A stretch of DNA of 64,000 nucleotides from CAVPCZ01 sp963779225 (lineage in GTDB: Bacteria > Bacteroidota > Ignavibacteria > UBA10030 > UBA6906). A program made the translations under genes and the position numbers. Numbering within the stretch: position 1 is the first letter of the stretch; each line of letters opens with the position of its first letter. A model generated the notes under the pieces. That model did not search any database and was not told the DNA's origin. It worked only from the letters and a program-made list of their open reading frames with translations. Shown piece after piece: positions 1 to 8,777 of this stretch. Location of the stretch: NCBI GenBank assembly GCA_963779225.1, contig CAVZWW010000003.1:1612001-1676000 (forward strand), in the 5' to 3' direction.

Positions 1-213
1 ACCATCCGTGCGGCGCTGGACGAACTGATCGATCTCGGACGCCCCCGCACCATCCAGCTTGCCGTGCTGGTGGACCGTGGTCATCGTCAGCTCCCCATTC
101 GCGCCGAATACGTCGGCAAGAATATTCCCACATCGGCCCAGGAATCCATACGCGTACACGTCAGGGAAATCGACGGGGAAGACACCGTCCTGTTGATGCA
201 TCCGGAAGAATAG
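1..213 (+). CDS. pyrR: PyrR bifunctional pyr operon regulator / uracil phosphoribosyltransferase (C-terminal part)
   Basis: The reading frame is open from the first base and stops at 211-213, giving the last 70 residues of a protein whose start lies outside the window. The stretch VLVDRGHRQLPIRAEYVGKN followed by IPTS is the highly conserved C-terminal signature of PyrR, which binds pyr mRNA in response to UMP and PRPP and has weak uracil phosphoribosyltransferase activity. The PRPP loop would be upstream and is not visible. The gene lies 25 bases before pyrB and is followed by pyrC, the usual order in a PyrR-controlled pyr operon. I see no attenuator in the short gap to pyrB, so any RNA target must be upstream of the window. 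Confidence 0.9.
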   Translation, partial: TIRAALDELIDLGRPRTIQLAVLVDRGHRQLPIRAEYVGKNIPTSAQESIRVHVREIDGEDTVLLMHPEE

Positions 214-238
214 CCATTTTTCGTGTAAGGAAAACACT

Positions 239-1159
239 ATGCCGCTTCAAAGCAGACATCTCCTCGGACTCGACGGGATGCGGCGCGACGACCTCCAGCT
301 GATCCTGGACACCGCGGTTTCGTTCCGTGAAGTGCTCGACCGTCCCATCAAGAAGGTTCCGCCCCTCCAGGGCAAAACGGTTGCCAACATGTTCTTTGAA
401 AATTCCACCCGTACACGCCTCTCCTTTGAGCTCGCTGAACGGCGGCTTTCGGCGGATGTGCTGGGATTCGCCGCAGGCGGGAGCAGTGTGAGCAAGGGGG
501 AAACACTCAAGGATACCGCGCGAAACATCGAAGCCATGAAGGTGGACATGGTGGTCATGCGTCACGGGGCTGCGGGGGCGGCCCACTACCTTGCCCGGGT
601 GATCAACGCAAACGTGATCAATGCGGGGGACGGCGGTCACGAGCATCCGACGCAGGCCCTGCTGGATATGTATACCATCCGCGAAAAGCTCGGACGGCTG
701 CACGATCTGCATGTGTGTATCGTGGGCGACATCTCGCATAGCCGTGTCGCCCGGTCCAACATCTTCGGCCTCAAGACCATGGGCGCGCGTGTTTCGGTGT
801 GCGGACCCGCGACGATGATCCCGCGGGATATCGAACAACTCGGCGTCGAAGTCTACCATCACATCGATGACGTCCTGCCAACGGTCGATGTGCTCAATGT
901 CCTTCGCATCCAGATGGAACGGGACGCGGGCCGGTTGTTCCCGTCGCTTCGCGAATATCATACGTTCTATGGCATCACCCGGGCGCGGCTGGAAAAGGCG
1001 GGGCGCGTGATTACGATCATGCATCCCGGACCGATCAACCGGGACGTAGAGATATCCGCGGATGTCGCGGACAGCGAACATTCAGTGATTCTCCAGCAGG
1101 TGTTGAACGGGGTGGCCGTCCGAATGGCGGCCCTCTACTTGCTGTCAACAAGAAACTGA
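239..1159 (+). CDS. pyrB: Aspartate carbamoyltransferase catalytic subunit
   Basis: This enzyme joins carbamoyl phosphate and L-aspartate to N-carbamoyl-aspartate, the committed step of pyrimidine synthesis, in the cytoplasm. The 306-residue length is standard for the catalytic chain. The carbamoyl-phosphate loop STRTR is at residues 56-60 in the context FFENSTRTRLSF, HPTQALLD follows in the middle, and MHPGPINR near the end is the usual aspartate-domain signature. An AGG-type ribosome site sits about 10 bases before the ATG. No regulatory subunit PyrI is seen. The downstream pyrC begins 16 bases later, so the two are almost certainly co-transcribed with pyrR. Confidence 0.96.
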   Translation: MPLQSRHLLGLDGMRRDDLQLILDTAVSFREVLDRPIKKVPPLQGKTVANMFFENSTRTRLSFELAERRLSADVLGFAAGGSSVSKGETLKDTARNIEAMKVDMVVMRHGAAGAAHYLARVINANVINAGDGGHEHPTQALLDMYTIREKLGRLHDLHVCIVGDISHSRVARSNIFGLKTMGARVSVCGPATMIPRDIEQLGVEVYHHIDDVLPTVDVLNVLRIQMERDAGRLFPSLREYHTFYGITRARLEKAGRVITIMHPGPINRDVEISADVADSEHSVILQQVLNGVAVRMAALYLLSTRN

Positions 1160-1175
1160 CCTCGGGACCACGCAC

Positions 1176-2453
1176 ATGCGCATTCTGCTGAAAAACGGCC
1201 GTATCATTGACCCCGCCGCGGGACGTGATGAAACACTGGACCTGCAGATCGTCGACGGACGTATCGGACGAATGGGGAAGGACATCCCGCCGGGCGCCTC
1301 ACAGGTGATCGACCTCAAAGGGAAAGTGGTGGCACCGGGTTTCCTGGATATGCACGTGCACTTCCGGGAACCGGGATATGAACACAAGGAGACGATTGCC
1401 AGCGGATGCGCAGCCGCAGCCGCCGGAGGCTTTACCGCGGTGGCATGCATGCCGAACACCAACCCTCCCATCGATGAAGAATCTGTCGTCCGCCTGGTTC
1501 AGAGAAGAGCCCTCGAGGCGCTTGAAGGACTGGTGGATGTGTACCCCATCGGTGCCGTATCCGTTGGAAGGAAAGGCGAACACCTTGCCCCGCTTGCGGA
1601 ACTGGCGGCTGCCGGAGCTGTTGCCTTCTCCGACGACGGAGACCCGGTGTTCGATGCGGAGCTCATGCGGCGGGCGCTCGAGTACAGTGCCATGTTCAAG
1701 AAACCGGTGATCCAGCACGCACAGGATCCGCCGCTGAGCAAGGGGGGGGTTGCCAACGAAGGTTCCGTGGCCACGGCCCTCGGACTCCCCGTAATCCCGC
1801 GGATCGCCGAAGAGGTCATGGTCATGCGCGATATCAGGCTCGCGGAATACACCGGCGGACAGTACCATGTGGCGCACGTCAGCACGGCGGAAACCGTTGA
1901 ATTGGTGCGTCAGGCAAAACGCCGGGGCATCCCTGTGACGTGCGAGGTCGCACCCCACCATTTCGCGCTCACCGATGAAGCGCTCCGGACGTACGACACC
2001 AATACGAAGATGAACCCGCCGCTCAGGACGCGTGAAGACGTTGAGGCCATCAAGGCCGGGTTACGCGACGGAACGATCGACGTGATTGCCACCGACCATG
2101 CGCCACATTCCTTCGACGAGAAGGAAGTGGAGTTCCATGTCGCCCCGTTCGGTATTATCGGACTGGAAACAGCCATCGGCCTCTGCGTTACCGAACTGCT
2201 CGGCAATAATGTGCTCTCGCTGAACAGCCTCGTCGAGAAACTTTCGGTCAATCCGCGGCGCATCCTCCACCTGCCGGCCATTGTGATCGAAGAGGGACAG
2301 ATGGCAAACCTGACGGTCTTCGATCCGACCGCCGAGTGGACGGTTGATCCTCTCTCGTTCAAATCCCGCTCCAGGAATACGCCGTTCGGCGGACGCCACC
2401 TTTCGGGCCGATCTGTCGGCGTGCTGAACAACGGTCGGGCCTACTGGTGCTAA
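1176..2453 (+). CDS. pyrC: Dihydroorotase (class I)
   Basis: This enzyme closes N-carbamoyl-aspartate to dihydroorotate. The 425-residue protein has the amidohydrolase zinc motif HVHFREPG (His60 and His62), an FSDDGDPV segment where some relatives carry the metal-bridging lysine or aspartate, IQHAQD, and ATDHAPHS near residue 305. This is the long class I form that often pairs with PyrB in a complex, as described in Aquifex, and the adjacent pyrB fits that. The start is the ATG at 1176. A 6-bp hairpin at 2454-2473 directly after the stop could be a weak terminator. Confidence 0.95.
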   Translation: MRILLKNGRIIDPAAGRDETLDLQIVDGRIGRMGKDIPPGASQVIDLKGKVVAPGFLDMHVHFREPGYEHKETIASGCAAAAAGGFTAVACMPNTNPPIDEESVVRLVQRRALEALEGLVDVYPIGAVSVGRKGEHLAPLAELAAAGAVAFSDDGDPVFDAELMRRALEYSAMFKKPVIQHAQDPPLSKGGVANEGSVATALGLPVIPRIAEEVMVMRDIRLAEYTGGQYHVAHVSTAETVELVRQAKRRGIPVTCEVAPHHFALTDEALRTYDTNTKMNPPLRTREDVEAIKAGLRDGTIDVIATDHAPHSFDEKEVEFHVAPFGIIGLETAIGLCVTELLGNNVLSLNSLVEKLSVNPRRILHLPAIVIEEGQMANLTVFDPTAEWTVDPLSFKSRSRNTPFGGRHLSGRSVGVLNNGRAYWC

Positions 2454-2473
2454 CCGTCCTGTAATCTGGACGG
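2454..2473 (+). terminator. Short hairpin after pyrC
   Basis: CCGTCC at 2454-2459 pairs with GGACGG at 2468-2473 around an 8-base loop, starting one base after the pyrC stop codon. No run of T follows, so this is at best a weak or Rho-assisted end of the pyr operon. Confidence 0.3.
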
Positions 2474-2578
2474 CTGCACAATCGAACGGACACATCCTTC
2501 TCTTCCGGGGCTGAAATTGCCGCGATTTCACGCCATTCCACCCGCGCAGTCATGGCATGAGCTTTGAATTTCCCTAGT

Positions 2579-2601
2579 GCAGAGTGTCAACACAACTCTG
2601 C
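2579..2601 (+). promoter_or_regulatory. Perfect inverted repeat just before a ribosome binding site
   Basis: GCAGAGT at 2579-2585 and ACTCTGC at 2595-2601 form a perfect 7-bp inverted repeat with a 9-base spacer. Its right arm touches the Shine-Dalgarno segment (GAGGAAG, about 2603-2609) of the lipoprotein gene that starts at 2613. It could be an operator or an mRNA hairpin that limits access to the start. There is no second copy nearby. Confidence 0.35.
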
Positions 2602-2612
2602 GCGAGGAAGCC

Positions 2613-3404
2613 ATGAAAAATTCTCTGATCCCCTTGACCATCATACTCACCCTGGTTGCCACAGGGTGTCATGATTGGATACACGAACTGGACCTGGATC
2701 CGCCTTCGCCGCCGACCGGTTTGCGCACCGCGACAGGTGACAATTTCATTGAACTCTTCTGGAGCCCCAATCGGGAACCTGACGTGGCAGGGTACAACAT
2801 CTATGTCAGCTCGAGTTATGACGGGCGCTATGAATTCATCGGCACGAGCGGCCGGCCATACTATGCAGACGAGGGAGCCCGTAACGGCTCGGTGTACTAT
2901 TACGCATTGACCGCGGTGGACGATGCCGGAAACGAGAGCGACCTCAGCCGTGATGTGGCGTATGACATCCCGAGGCCTGAGGGGTATGATGTGATGCTGG
3001 CAAGCTACCAGGTTACGCCGGCGGCAGCCGGTTACGATTTTTCGGGGTATACGGTTGTACCCTACAGCAGCAAAGCTGCGGACATGTACTACGAATACTC
3101 CAACGGCGTGCCGTACATGAATGTCAGCACAGACACGGATATTCAGGACGTGGGTGCGACACCATCGATTCTGGATATCGGCACCGCTCCCTCGAGTGGT
3201 TGGTCGGTGACACATGATGTGCGTCTGATGGTCGGGCACACCTATGTCGTCTGGACGTGGGACGACCACTTTGCGAAGTTCCGCGTGAAGGCTCTGTCAC
3301 CGGGCCGGGTGGTCTTTGACTGGGCGTATCAGTTGATCCCCTCGAATCCATTGCTGAAACGTGCATCTGCGATCTCGGAAGACAACGGAAGGGCAGTCCA
3401 TTAG
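2613..3404 (+). CDS. Lipoprotein with a fibronectin type III domain
   Basis: The ATG at 2613 gives a 263-residue protein with a lipoprotein signal: MKNSLIPL, a hydrophobic stretch, then the lipobox LVATGC, so Cys20 would be lipidated. An upstream in-frame ATG at 2577 exists but would bury this signal, and the GAGGAAG ribosome site favours 2613. Residues about 30-110 look like an FN3 domain (PPSPPTGLRTATGDN at the start, the core W, then YNIYVSS, and YYYALTAVDDAGNES at the end). The C-terminal 150 residues match nothing I recognise. It is probably an envelope protein that binds a carbohydrate or protein partner. Downstream genes encode another exported protein and a sensor kinase. Confidence 0.75.
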   Translation: MKNSLIPLTIILTLVATGCHDWIHELDLDPPSPPTGLRTATGDNFIELFWSPNREPDVAGYNIYVSSSYDGRYEFIGTSGRPYYADEGARNGSVYYYALTAVDDAGNESDLSRDVAYDIPRPEGYDVMLASYQVTPAAAGYDFSGYTVVPYSSKAADMYYEYSNGVPYMNVSTDTDIQDVGATPSILDIGTAPSSGWSVTHDVRLMVGHTYVVWTWDDHFAKFRVKALSPGRVVFDWAYQLIPSNPLLKRASAISEDNGRAVH

Positions 3405-3468
3405 ACAATGCGCCCTGTCGCTTGCCCGCAGCGATGAAACGGCTGTACAGGAGAAGGGCAGCGGCGGG

Positions 3469-3497
3469 TTGACTTTCGATGCAACAAGGTGTACTTT
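3469..3497 (+). promoter_or_regulatory. Candidate promoter for the DUF4783 / sensor kinase operon
   Basis: TTGACT at 3469-3474 and TACTTT at 3492-3497 are separated by 17 bases. The second box also reads TACTTTTTG, close to the Bacteroidota -7 consensus TAnnTTTG. Transcription would begin around 3503-3506, only a few bases before the ATG at 3511, which has no obvious Shine-Dalgarno, so the message may be nearly leaderless. Confidence 0.45.
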
Positions 3498-3510
3498 TTG
3501 AGCACTGCGC

Positions 3511-4014
3511 ATGCAAAACGATTATCATCTTTTTTTCGGCATGGTTCTCCTGTTCGCCGCCGCCTCGGTATTGTCCGGAACGAAGGTGGGAGGGGGCATC
3601 CTCCTGCATCAGCCGGACGGACCCCGGAATGCAGGGGACGTGCTCGAACTGCAGCAGACCATCATTCCGACAGGAGAACAGGCCGCCGTATTTTCTTCGG
3701 TGGAATCCGGAATACTGGCGGGCAATGCCGGATCCATGTCGCCGTTCTTCGGCACACGGGTATTCATCCAGTTGCGCGGAGCCGAGGGCGGGTATTTCAG
3801 CGCGGCGCAATCCTACTATATCCTCGAATCATTCTTCAGGGGGAAAAGAACAGTGAGTGCACGCTTCACCACGTATGGCAGGTCGGACACCAGTCCATAC
3901 GCCACCGGCAGTGCCTCATTCATCGTGAAAGGGAAGCGGGAAGATGCGCAGGTGTACGTTGCCCTTTCGCCGGCGGGAGAACGCTGGGTGATTTCTCATC
4001 TCAGCATTTACTGA
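3511..4014 (+). CDS. DUF4783-family exported protein
   Basis: This 167-residue protein starts with a hydrophobic signal-like segment (residues about 8-22). The rest follows the DUF4783 pattern: VFSSVESGILAGNAGSMSPF, then FFGTRVFIQLRG, GGYFSAAQSYYILESFF, RFTTYG and a conserved C-terminal segment. DUF4783 proteins are small NTF2-like exported proteins typical of Bacteroidota and relatives, with no known reaction. The start is the ATG at 3511. The sensor kinase gene begins 10 bases after the stop, so the two are likely co-transcribed. A link between this protein and the kinase is inferred only from position. Confidence 0.75.
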   Translation: MQNDYHLFFGMVLLFAAASVLSGTKVGGGILLHQPDGPRNAGDVLELQQTIIPTGEQAAVFSSVESGILAGNAGSMSPFFGTRVFIQLRGAEGGYFSAAQSYYILESFFRGKRTVSARFTTYGRSDTSPYATGSASFIVKGKREDAQVYVALSPAGERWVISHLSIY

Positions 4015-4024
4015 CCGGCCCGTC

Positions 4025-7000
4025 ATGACCGCTACAGCAAGTCGATTGCTCAAGATATTGCGGGAACGACGATCAAGGCAGCCCGCCATCCTTCTGGTTC
4101 TCCTCGTCCTTTTGCTTCTGGTTCAGCTTGCCGAATGGAATCTGGCGAGCGGTGATCGGGAAACAGATCCCCGGGACCGTGAGCGGCAGGCGCAGGAGGC
4201 CCTCACCATCGCCGTTCGGGAGTTTTCCGGGATTCAACGATCTGCCCGCAGAATTGCAGTCGATGCGGGGCAACGTGCGGAAGTGCTGCGCTATCTCTCC
4301 GGGACGGGCAATGACCGCGCTCAACTGTTTGGTGTCGCAGCCCACATAGCGGATCAATACTCGGTTGGCGTAGAAGTGTTCGATGCCCAGGCGGAACTCG
4401 TTACGTGGGCAGGACCCGGAGGGCCGAATGCCCGGCAAGAAGTGCGAATCGCCCTCGACGGACAAATGACCTCTTCCGTCCTCCGCACACCCGTCTTTTC
4501 GCAGCTGTTCGTGGCTACACCTGTCAGAAGCGCCGGACGTATCCTGGGCGTGGTCGTCATCAGGCAAACGCTTGAAACGCGCTATCCCTTCAGCAACCGG
4601 TATATCGATCGTTCCGGACTCGCGGAGCGTCTGAGCGGTGAGCTGGGCGTTCAGGTGGAATACGATTTCACTCAGCACCCCGACCGTTTCCACCCTCCCG
4701 GATGGCGTACAGCGCCGCTCATCGGGATCGATAGCGCGCGGTTGGGCGATGTCCATGTGCTCGCTCCTGATTGGGACCTCGCCAGAGAACGTCTGTCAGG
4801 GGTGCTGGCCTCTGTCCACATTGTGCTTCTTGCCTTTCTGGCCGCCGCGCTGATGGTGCCACTCACCTTCTGGTTGTTCCGACGTATCTCACCGCTGCTG
4901 GCAGGAATGGGAGTCACGGCGGGGATCTGGGCTTTCCGGTATTTCATCCTCTGGATCGGATTTCCATCACAGTTGACCGGGGCCGGTATCTTCGATCCGG
5001 CTCTATTTTCCGCTCTCTTCGGGGATGGACTCGCACGGTCCATCGGCGAGATGACGCTGACCGTGGCCGCGCTCTCGGTGAATGTTTATGTGATTCTCCT
5101 TCTCTCCTCCCGCGGGACCGCAGCGTGGCCGTGGCTGAACAACGTTCGCTCCCTTCCTTTACGCGTGGGGATGACGGCCGGATTTGCATTGCTGATGTTC
5201 GGACTGTTGCGTGGGACCGGTGCAGTTGTGCGCAGCGCGGCGTTTGATTCCACCCTGAATATCGGAGATCCCGGCGTCATTTTCCCATCGTTTGCCCTTA
5301 CCTTTCTGCTCCTCAATCTGCTGGTGCTGTGCTTATGGTGGCTTGTGCTGGCGTTGCGGGGGACGGATGGACTCGTACGTCTCTTCGGCGGGGCTGTGTC
5401 GGGATGGGTGGTCATTGCGGTGTTGTATCTTGCCGCCGCATTGCTGTTCGGCGTGTTTCAGGACGAGCCCCTCATGTCCATGTCCTACCGCCTGGCCGTT
5501 GCGGTGTGCATCCCCGGGATTGTCTGGATCCGGCGGCGGAGGGGTGTATCAGGACTGTGGCCCCGGACTATTGTGGGCTGGATTCTCACAGCGGCGTTGG
5601 GCACCATTGTCCTGCTTCCAATACTGGGAGCACAGGTAAACGCGAGGGACCGGAGCAGGGTGGAGACTTATGCCGCGGAGGTGCTCAGGCCGGTGGACGA
5701 CTGGCTGAAGTTCATTGTTGAGGAAGGATTGACGCGGCTCTCCCAGCCCGAAGTGAAGTCCGTGCTGGCCATGCCCGATGTGGATTCCCGCGGTAGTGCC
5801 GCACTTGCAGGATGGGCCCGGAGTGCTGCATGCCGTGAAGGTTACACTTCCGTCTTCGAGGTCGTGGATACGGCCGGCAACGGCATCAGCCGTTTCGCCA
5901 TCGGCACCCAAACCGGACTCGCATCGCAGGTGGCTGAAACGCTGCCGCTGGATTCCGTGGGTGGACTCCGGGTGAAGAGTATCGGCGATGGCGTCAGCGC
6001 GGTGCGCATCTACGGAGGATCGTTGCCGCTGAAAGACAGTTCGGGGATGATTGTCGCGTACGGCCGGGTGGTTGTCGCCGCCGGAGAACAACTGCTCTTT
6101 CGCGGTGATGCGCCGCCGGTGCTGCGCGGATCCGCGCGCGAACCGCTTGAATCCTTCTATCGCCCGATTTCCCTGTCTGAATATCGCGACGGACTTCTTC
6201 TGCGATCGACGAACGAAGCGCTGCCCTTCAATCACACACTGTCGGACAGTATCAGGGCGACGCTCCTGCGGAGTTCTCCTCCCATGGTCTGGATTGCCGA
6301 ACGTATCAACGGTATTCCCTATGAATCCTTCTATGTGCAGCGCGGACAGGACGGACGGGATGTGATTGTGCTGAGTATGCAGCGTCACTCCGTGGTGAGC
6401 GGATTTGTGGGACTGGTCAAAGTTCCGGTGGTCTACGGCGTGCTCCTGCTGTTCGGCCTCATACTGTATCTGGCAATGATGATGATTCGCGGACAGCGCT
6501 ATATCCCGACATTCCGCGATCAACTTCTGGGCGCAATGTTGCTGACCGCCCTCGTCCCGCTGGGCCTCCTGCTTGTGTACAGCCAGTATGAGGTGCGGAA
6601 TCGCGTCATGGAAAGCACGGCGCGCCGGCTGGAAGCGGAAACGGCAACTATCGCCCTGGATATTGCCGGCATCGGTGAACATGCCGATGCGTCATCCGAG
6701 TTCTCGTTGCGCCCCGAGCGCGTGGAACTGATCGCGTCGAATGCGGGAACAGATTTCAATGTGTATGTCGACAACGAATTGAGAATCAGCAGCCGGCCCG
6801 AACTGTACGCAGCCGGTTTGCTGGACACGCGCATGAACGGAAGCGCTTTTGCGGCGGTTACCCTGAGCGGACTGCGGTTTCACATGCAGACAGAGAACAT
6901 CGGCCTCTTTCGCTATGTTGTGGGATATCGTCCCGTTCTGGACAATGCGGGGGGGATCATCGGTGTTGTTTCCGTGCCAACACTCTACCGGCAGGATGAA

Positions 7001-7954
7001 CTGGAACGGGAATTGTACGACCGGAATGCCGTCCTGTTCGGAATCTATGCCGTGGTCCTGACGCTGGTACTGGTCATGACCACGCTTCTGGCAAACCGCA
7101 TCGCGGCACCGCTGCAACGCCTGACCGCACTGACACGTGATGTCGCCGCGGGGGATCTCCAGATCGCCGCCCGGCTTCCCCGGGCGGAAGGGGAGATCGG
7201 CGACCTGGTCCATGCATTCGAAAACATGATCCTTGACCTTCGGGCGAGTCGTGACAACCTCGTACAGGCGGAACGTGAACTCGCCTGGAAAGAAATGGCA
7301 CGGCAGGTGGCGCACGAAATCAAGAACCCTCTCACTCCCATGAGGCTCTCCATCCAGCACCTGCGGCAAACGTACCGGGACCGTGCGCCGGACTTCGGGG
7401 AGATCCTGGACCAGGTAACGCGGACCGTCATCGAGCAGATTGATACGCTCAGCCGCATTGCTTCGGAGTTCTCCAGCTTTGCCCGCATGCCACGCCGCAT
7501 CCTGGAAGCCTGCGATGTCCGCGAAGTCGTGACGGCGGCGGTGCAGCTCTTTGAACAGGATGACCGGGTGATATTCGAGGTGACCACTGATGATGATCTG
7601 CCGTCGCTGAGCGCCGACAAGGAGGAACTCCGGCGGGCGTTTATCAACATTATCCGTAATGGCGTGCAGGCCATGAACGGGGCGGGCCGGATGGTGATCA
7701 TCGTGAAACGCGGAACGGGGATGGTCCGGATCAGCTTCCGCGATACCGGCGCGGGTATTCCCGATGAGCTGAAGAGCAGACTCTTCCAGCCGAACTTCTC
7801 GACAAAGACCGACGGAATGGGCCTCGGCCTGGCGATAGTGAAGAAGACCGTCGATGATCTTGGAGGATCTGTGCGGATAGAGAGTGAAATCGGAAAAGGC
7901 ACAACAGTCGTTATGAATCTGCCGCTCCCGGAAAGCACGCAGTCCTCATCCTGA
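4025..7954 (+). CDS. Very large membrane-bound histidine kinase (NtrY-like)
   Basis: A 1309-residue sensor kinase. A first membrane helix is at residues about 18-36, an extracytoplasmic segment follows, then a block of several helices between about 250 and 540. A second extracytoplasmic segment (about 545-790) follows, then more helices near 805-860, a third outer segment and a helix near 1010-1030. After that come a HAMP linker (RIAAPLQRLTALTRDVAAGD), the phospho-acceptor box with His1097 (HEIKNPLTPMRLS) and an ATPase domain with the N-box Asn1212, DTGAGIP and GMGLGLAIVKK. The HEIKNPLTP box is the NtrY/PAS-kinase type. No response regulator lies next to it. The length is more than twice that of typical kinases because of the repeated membrane and outer parts. 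Confidence 0.9.
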   Translation: MTATASRLLKILRERRSRQPAILLVLLVLLLLVQLAEWNLASGDRETDPRDRERQAQEALTIAVREFSGIQRSARRIAVDAGQRAEVLRYLSGTGNDRAQLFGVAAHIADQYSVGVEVFDAQAELVTWAGPGGPNARQEVRIALDGQMTSSVLRTPVFSQLFVATPVRSAGRILGVVVIRQTLETRYPFSNRYIDRSGLAERLSGELGVQVEYDFTQHPDRFHPPGWRTAPLIGIDSARLGDVHVLAPDWDLARERLSGVLASVHIVLLAFLAAALMVPLTFWLFRRISPLLAGMGVTAGIWAFRYFILWIGFPSQLTGAGIFDPALFSALFGDGLARSIGEMTLTVAALSVNVYVILLLSSRGTAAWPWLNNVRSLPLRVGMTAGFALLMFGLLRGTGAVVRSAAFDSTLNIGDPGVIFPSFALTFLLLNLLVLCLWWLVLALRGTDGLVRLFGGAVSGWVVIAVLYLAAALLFGVFQDEPLMSMSYRLAVAVCIPGIVWIRRRRGVSGLWPRTIVGWILTAALGTIVLLPILGAQVNARDRSRVETYAAEVLRPVDDWLKFIVEEGLTRLSQPEVKSVLAMPDVDSRGSAALAGWARSAACREGYTSVFEVVDTAGNGISRFAIGTQTGLASQVAETLPLDSVGGLRVKSIGDGVSAVRIYGGSLPLKDSSGMIVAYGRVVVAAGEQLLFRGDAPPVLRGSAREPLESFYRPISLSEYRDGLLLRSTNEALPFNHTLSDSIRATLLRSSPPMVWIAERINGIPYESFYVQRGQDGRDVIVLSMQRHSVVSGFVGLVKVPVVYGVLLLFGLILYLAMMMIRGQRYIPTFRDQLLGAMLLTALVPLGLLLVYSQYEVRNRVMESTARRLEAETATIALDIAGIGEHADASSEFSLRPERVELIASNAGTDFNVYVDNELRISSRPELYAAGLLDTRMNGSAFAAVTLSGLRFHMQTENIGLFRYVVGYRPVLDNAGGIIGVVSVPTLYRQDELERELYDRNAVLFGIYAVVLTLVLVMTTLLANRIAAPLQRLTALTRDVAAGDLQIAARLPRAEGEIGDLVHAFENMILDLRASRDNLVQAERELAWKEMARQVAHEIKNPLTPMRLSIQHLRQTYRDRAPDFGEILDQVTRTVIEQIDTLSRIASEFSSFARMPRRILEACDVREVVTAAVQLFEQDDRVIFEVTTDDDLPSLSADKEELRRAFINIIRNGVQAMNGAGRMVIIVKRGTGMVRISFRDTGAGIPDELKSRLFQPNFSTKTDGMGLGLAIVKKTVDDLGGSVRIESEIGKGTTVVMNLPLPESTQSSS

Positions 7955-7964
7955 CGAGGAAGGC

Positions 7965-8708
7965 ATGTACATCAGACCATCGATTTTCCAGACCGCGCCT
8001 GGTGTTCTCGCAGCCCTCAGCACACGCAACGGAGGGGTGAGCCCCGATCCTCTGGGGATGAACCTTTCATTCAGTGTGGGTGACGAAGAAGCCAATGTCC
8101 TGAGGAACCGGGAGCTCTTTTTTGGAGGACTGGGCATCGGTCTCCGGGAACTGGCAATCCCCCGCCAGGTGCACGGGTCGCAACTGCTCCGGGTGCGGAA
8201 AGCAGGGTCGTTTGCCGATACCGACGGTCTGGTGACGAATACTCCACGGGTGTTCCTCTGTGTGACCGTGGCCGATTGTGTCCCCATCCTGCTGTGTGAT
8301 CCCCACGCGCCGGCAGTCGGGGTGGTCCACGCCGGATGGCGTGGGACGGCTTCAGGGATTCTTGCCGCGGCGGTAAGGCGGATGCAGGAGGAATTCGGGA
8401 CGAAAACGGCCACACTCCTTGCATTTGTCGGGCCCGCCGCCGGCGCCTGCTGCTATGAAGTCGGGCCGGATGTGGCGGCACGGTTTGATGCGCAATTCCT
8501 GCAAAAGCGAGGGGAACACGCCCTGGTAGACCTCAAATCAGCCAATCGCACTCAACTTCTTGATGCCGGACTGCAGCCGGCACATATCGAGATCAACCCC
8601 TTATGTACTATAGAAGAGTCCGCTCGTTTCCACTCATACAGACGGGACGGGAATCGATCCGGTCGTATGATGGGGGTGATCGGGATCCTTGCTCTTCCCC
8701 GGAGTTGA
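7965..8708 (+). CDS. pgeF: Peptidoglycan editing factor PgeF (YfiH / purine nucleosidase-like family)
   Basis: The 247-residue protein has the family's metal-site motifs: QVHGS near residue 67, VTVADCVPILL near 105 and VHAGWRGT near 122, followed by GPAAGACCYEVG. PgeF cleaves mis-incorporated amino acids from UDP-MurNAc precursors in some bacteria, and related proteins have been shown to act on adenosine with phosphate. Which activity applies here cannot be read from sequence. It starts 10 bases after the kinase gene with a GAGGAAGG ribosome site, so it is likely part of that operon. It is followed by glmS, another cell-wall precursor gene. Confidence 0.9.
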   Translation: MYIRPSIFQTAPGVLAALSTRNGGVSPDPLGMNLSFSVGDEEANVLRNRELFFGGLGIGLRELAIPRQVHGSQLLRVRKAGSFADTDGLVTNTPRVFLCVTVADCVPILLCDPHAPAVGVVHAGWRGTASGILAAAVRRMQEEFGTKTATLLAFVGPAAGACCYEVGPDVAARFDAQFLQKRGEHALVDLKSANRTQLLDAGLQPAHIEINPLCTIEESARFHSYRRDGNRSGRMMGVIGILALPRS

Positions 8709-8733
8709 TTTCCTACCCGATTTTGCCTATGTT
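8705..8733 (+). promoter_or_regulatory. Candidate glmS promoter
   Basis: TTGATT at 8705-8710 and TATGTT at 8728-8733 are separated by 17 bases, with the box continuing as TATGTTTTTA. It overlaps the pgeF stop codon and would give a leader of roughly 38 bases before the glmS ATG at 8778. There is no room for a glmS ribozyme, and none is seen. Confidence 0.45.
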
Positions 8734-8777
8734 TTTAACTCATTGTCTGTTATCCGGGGCGACCACGGGGGTGAACC

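Noticed and set aside
5549..6682. 377-residue minus-strand frame
   Set aside because: Antisense to the sensor kinase, with shadow-type composition and no ribosome site or domain.
8709..8777. glmS ribozyme upstream of glmS
   Set aside because: The gap is only 69 bases, has no ribozyme-like core and contains a promoter instead.
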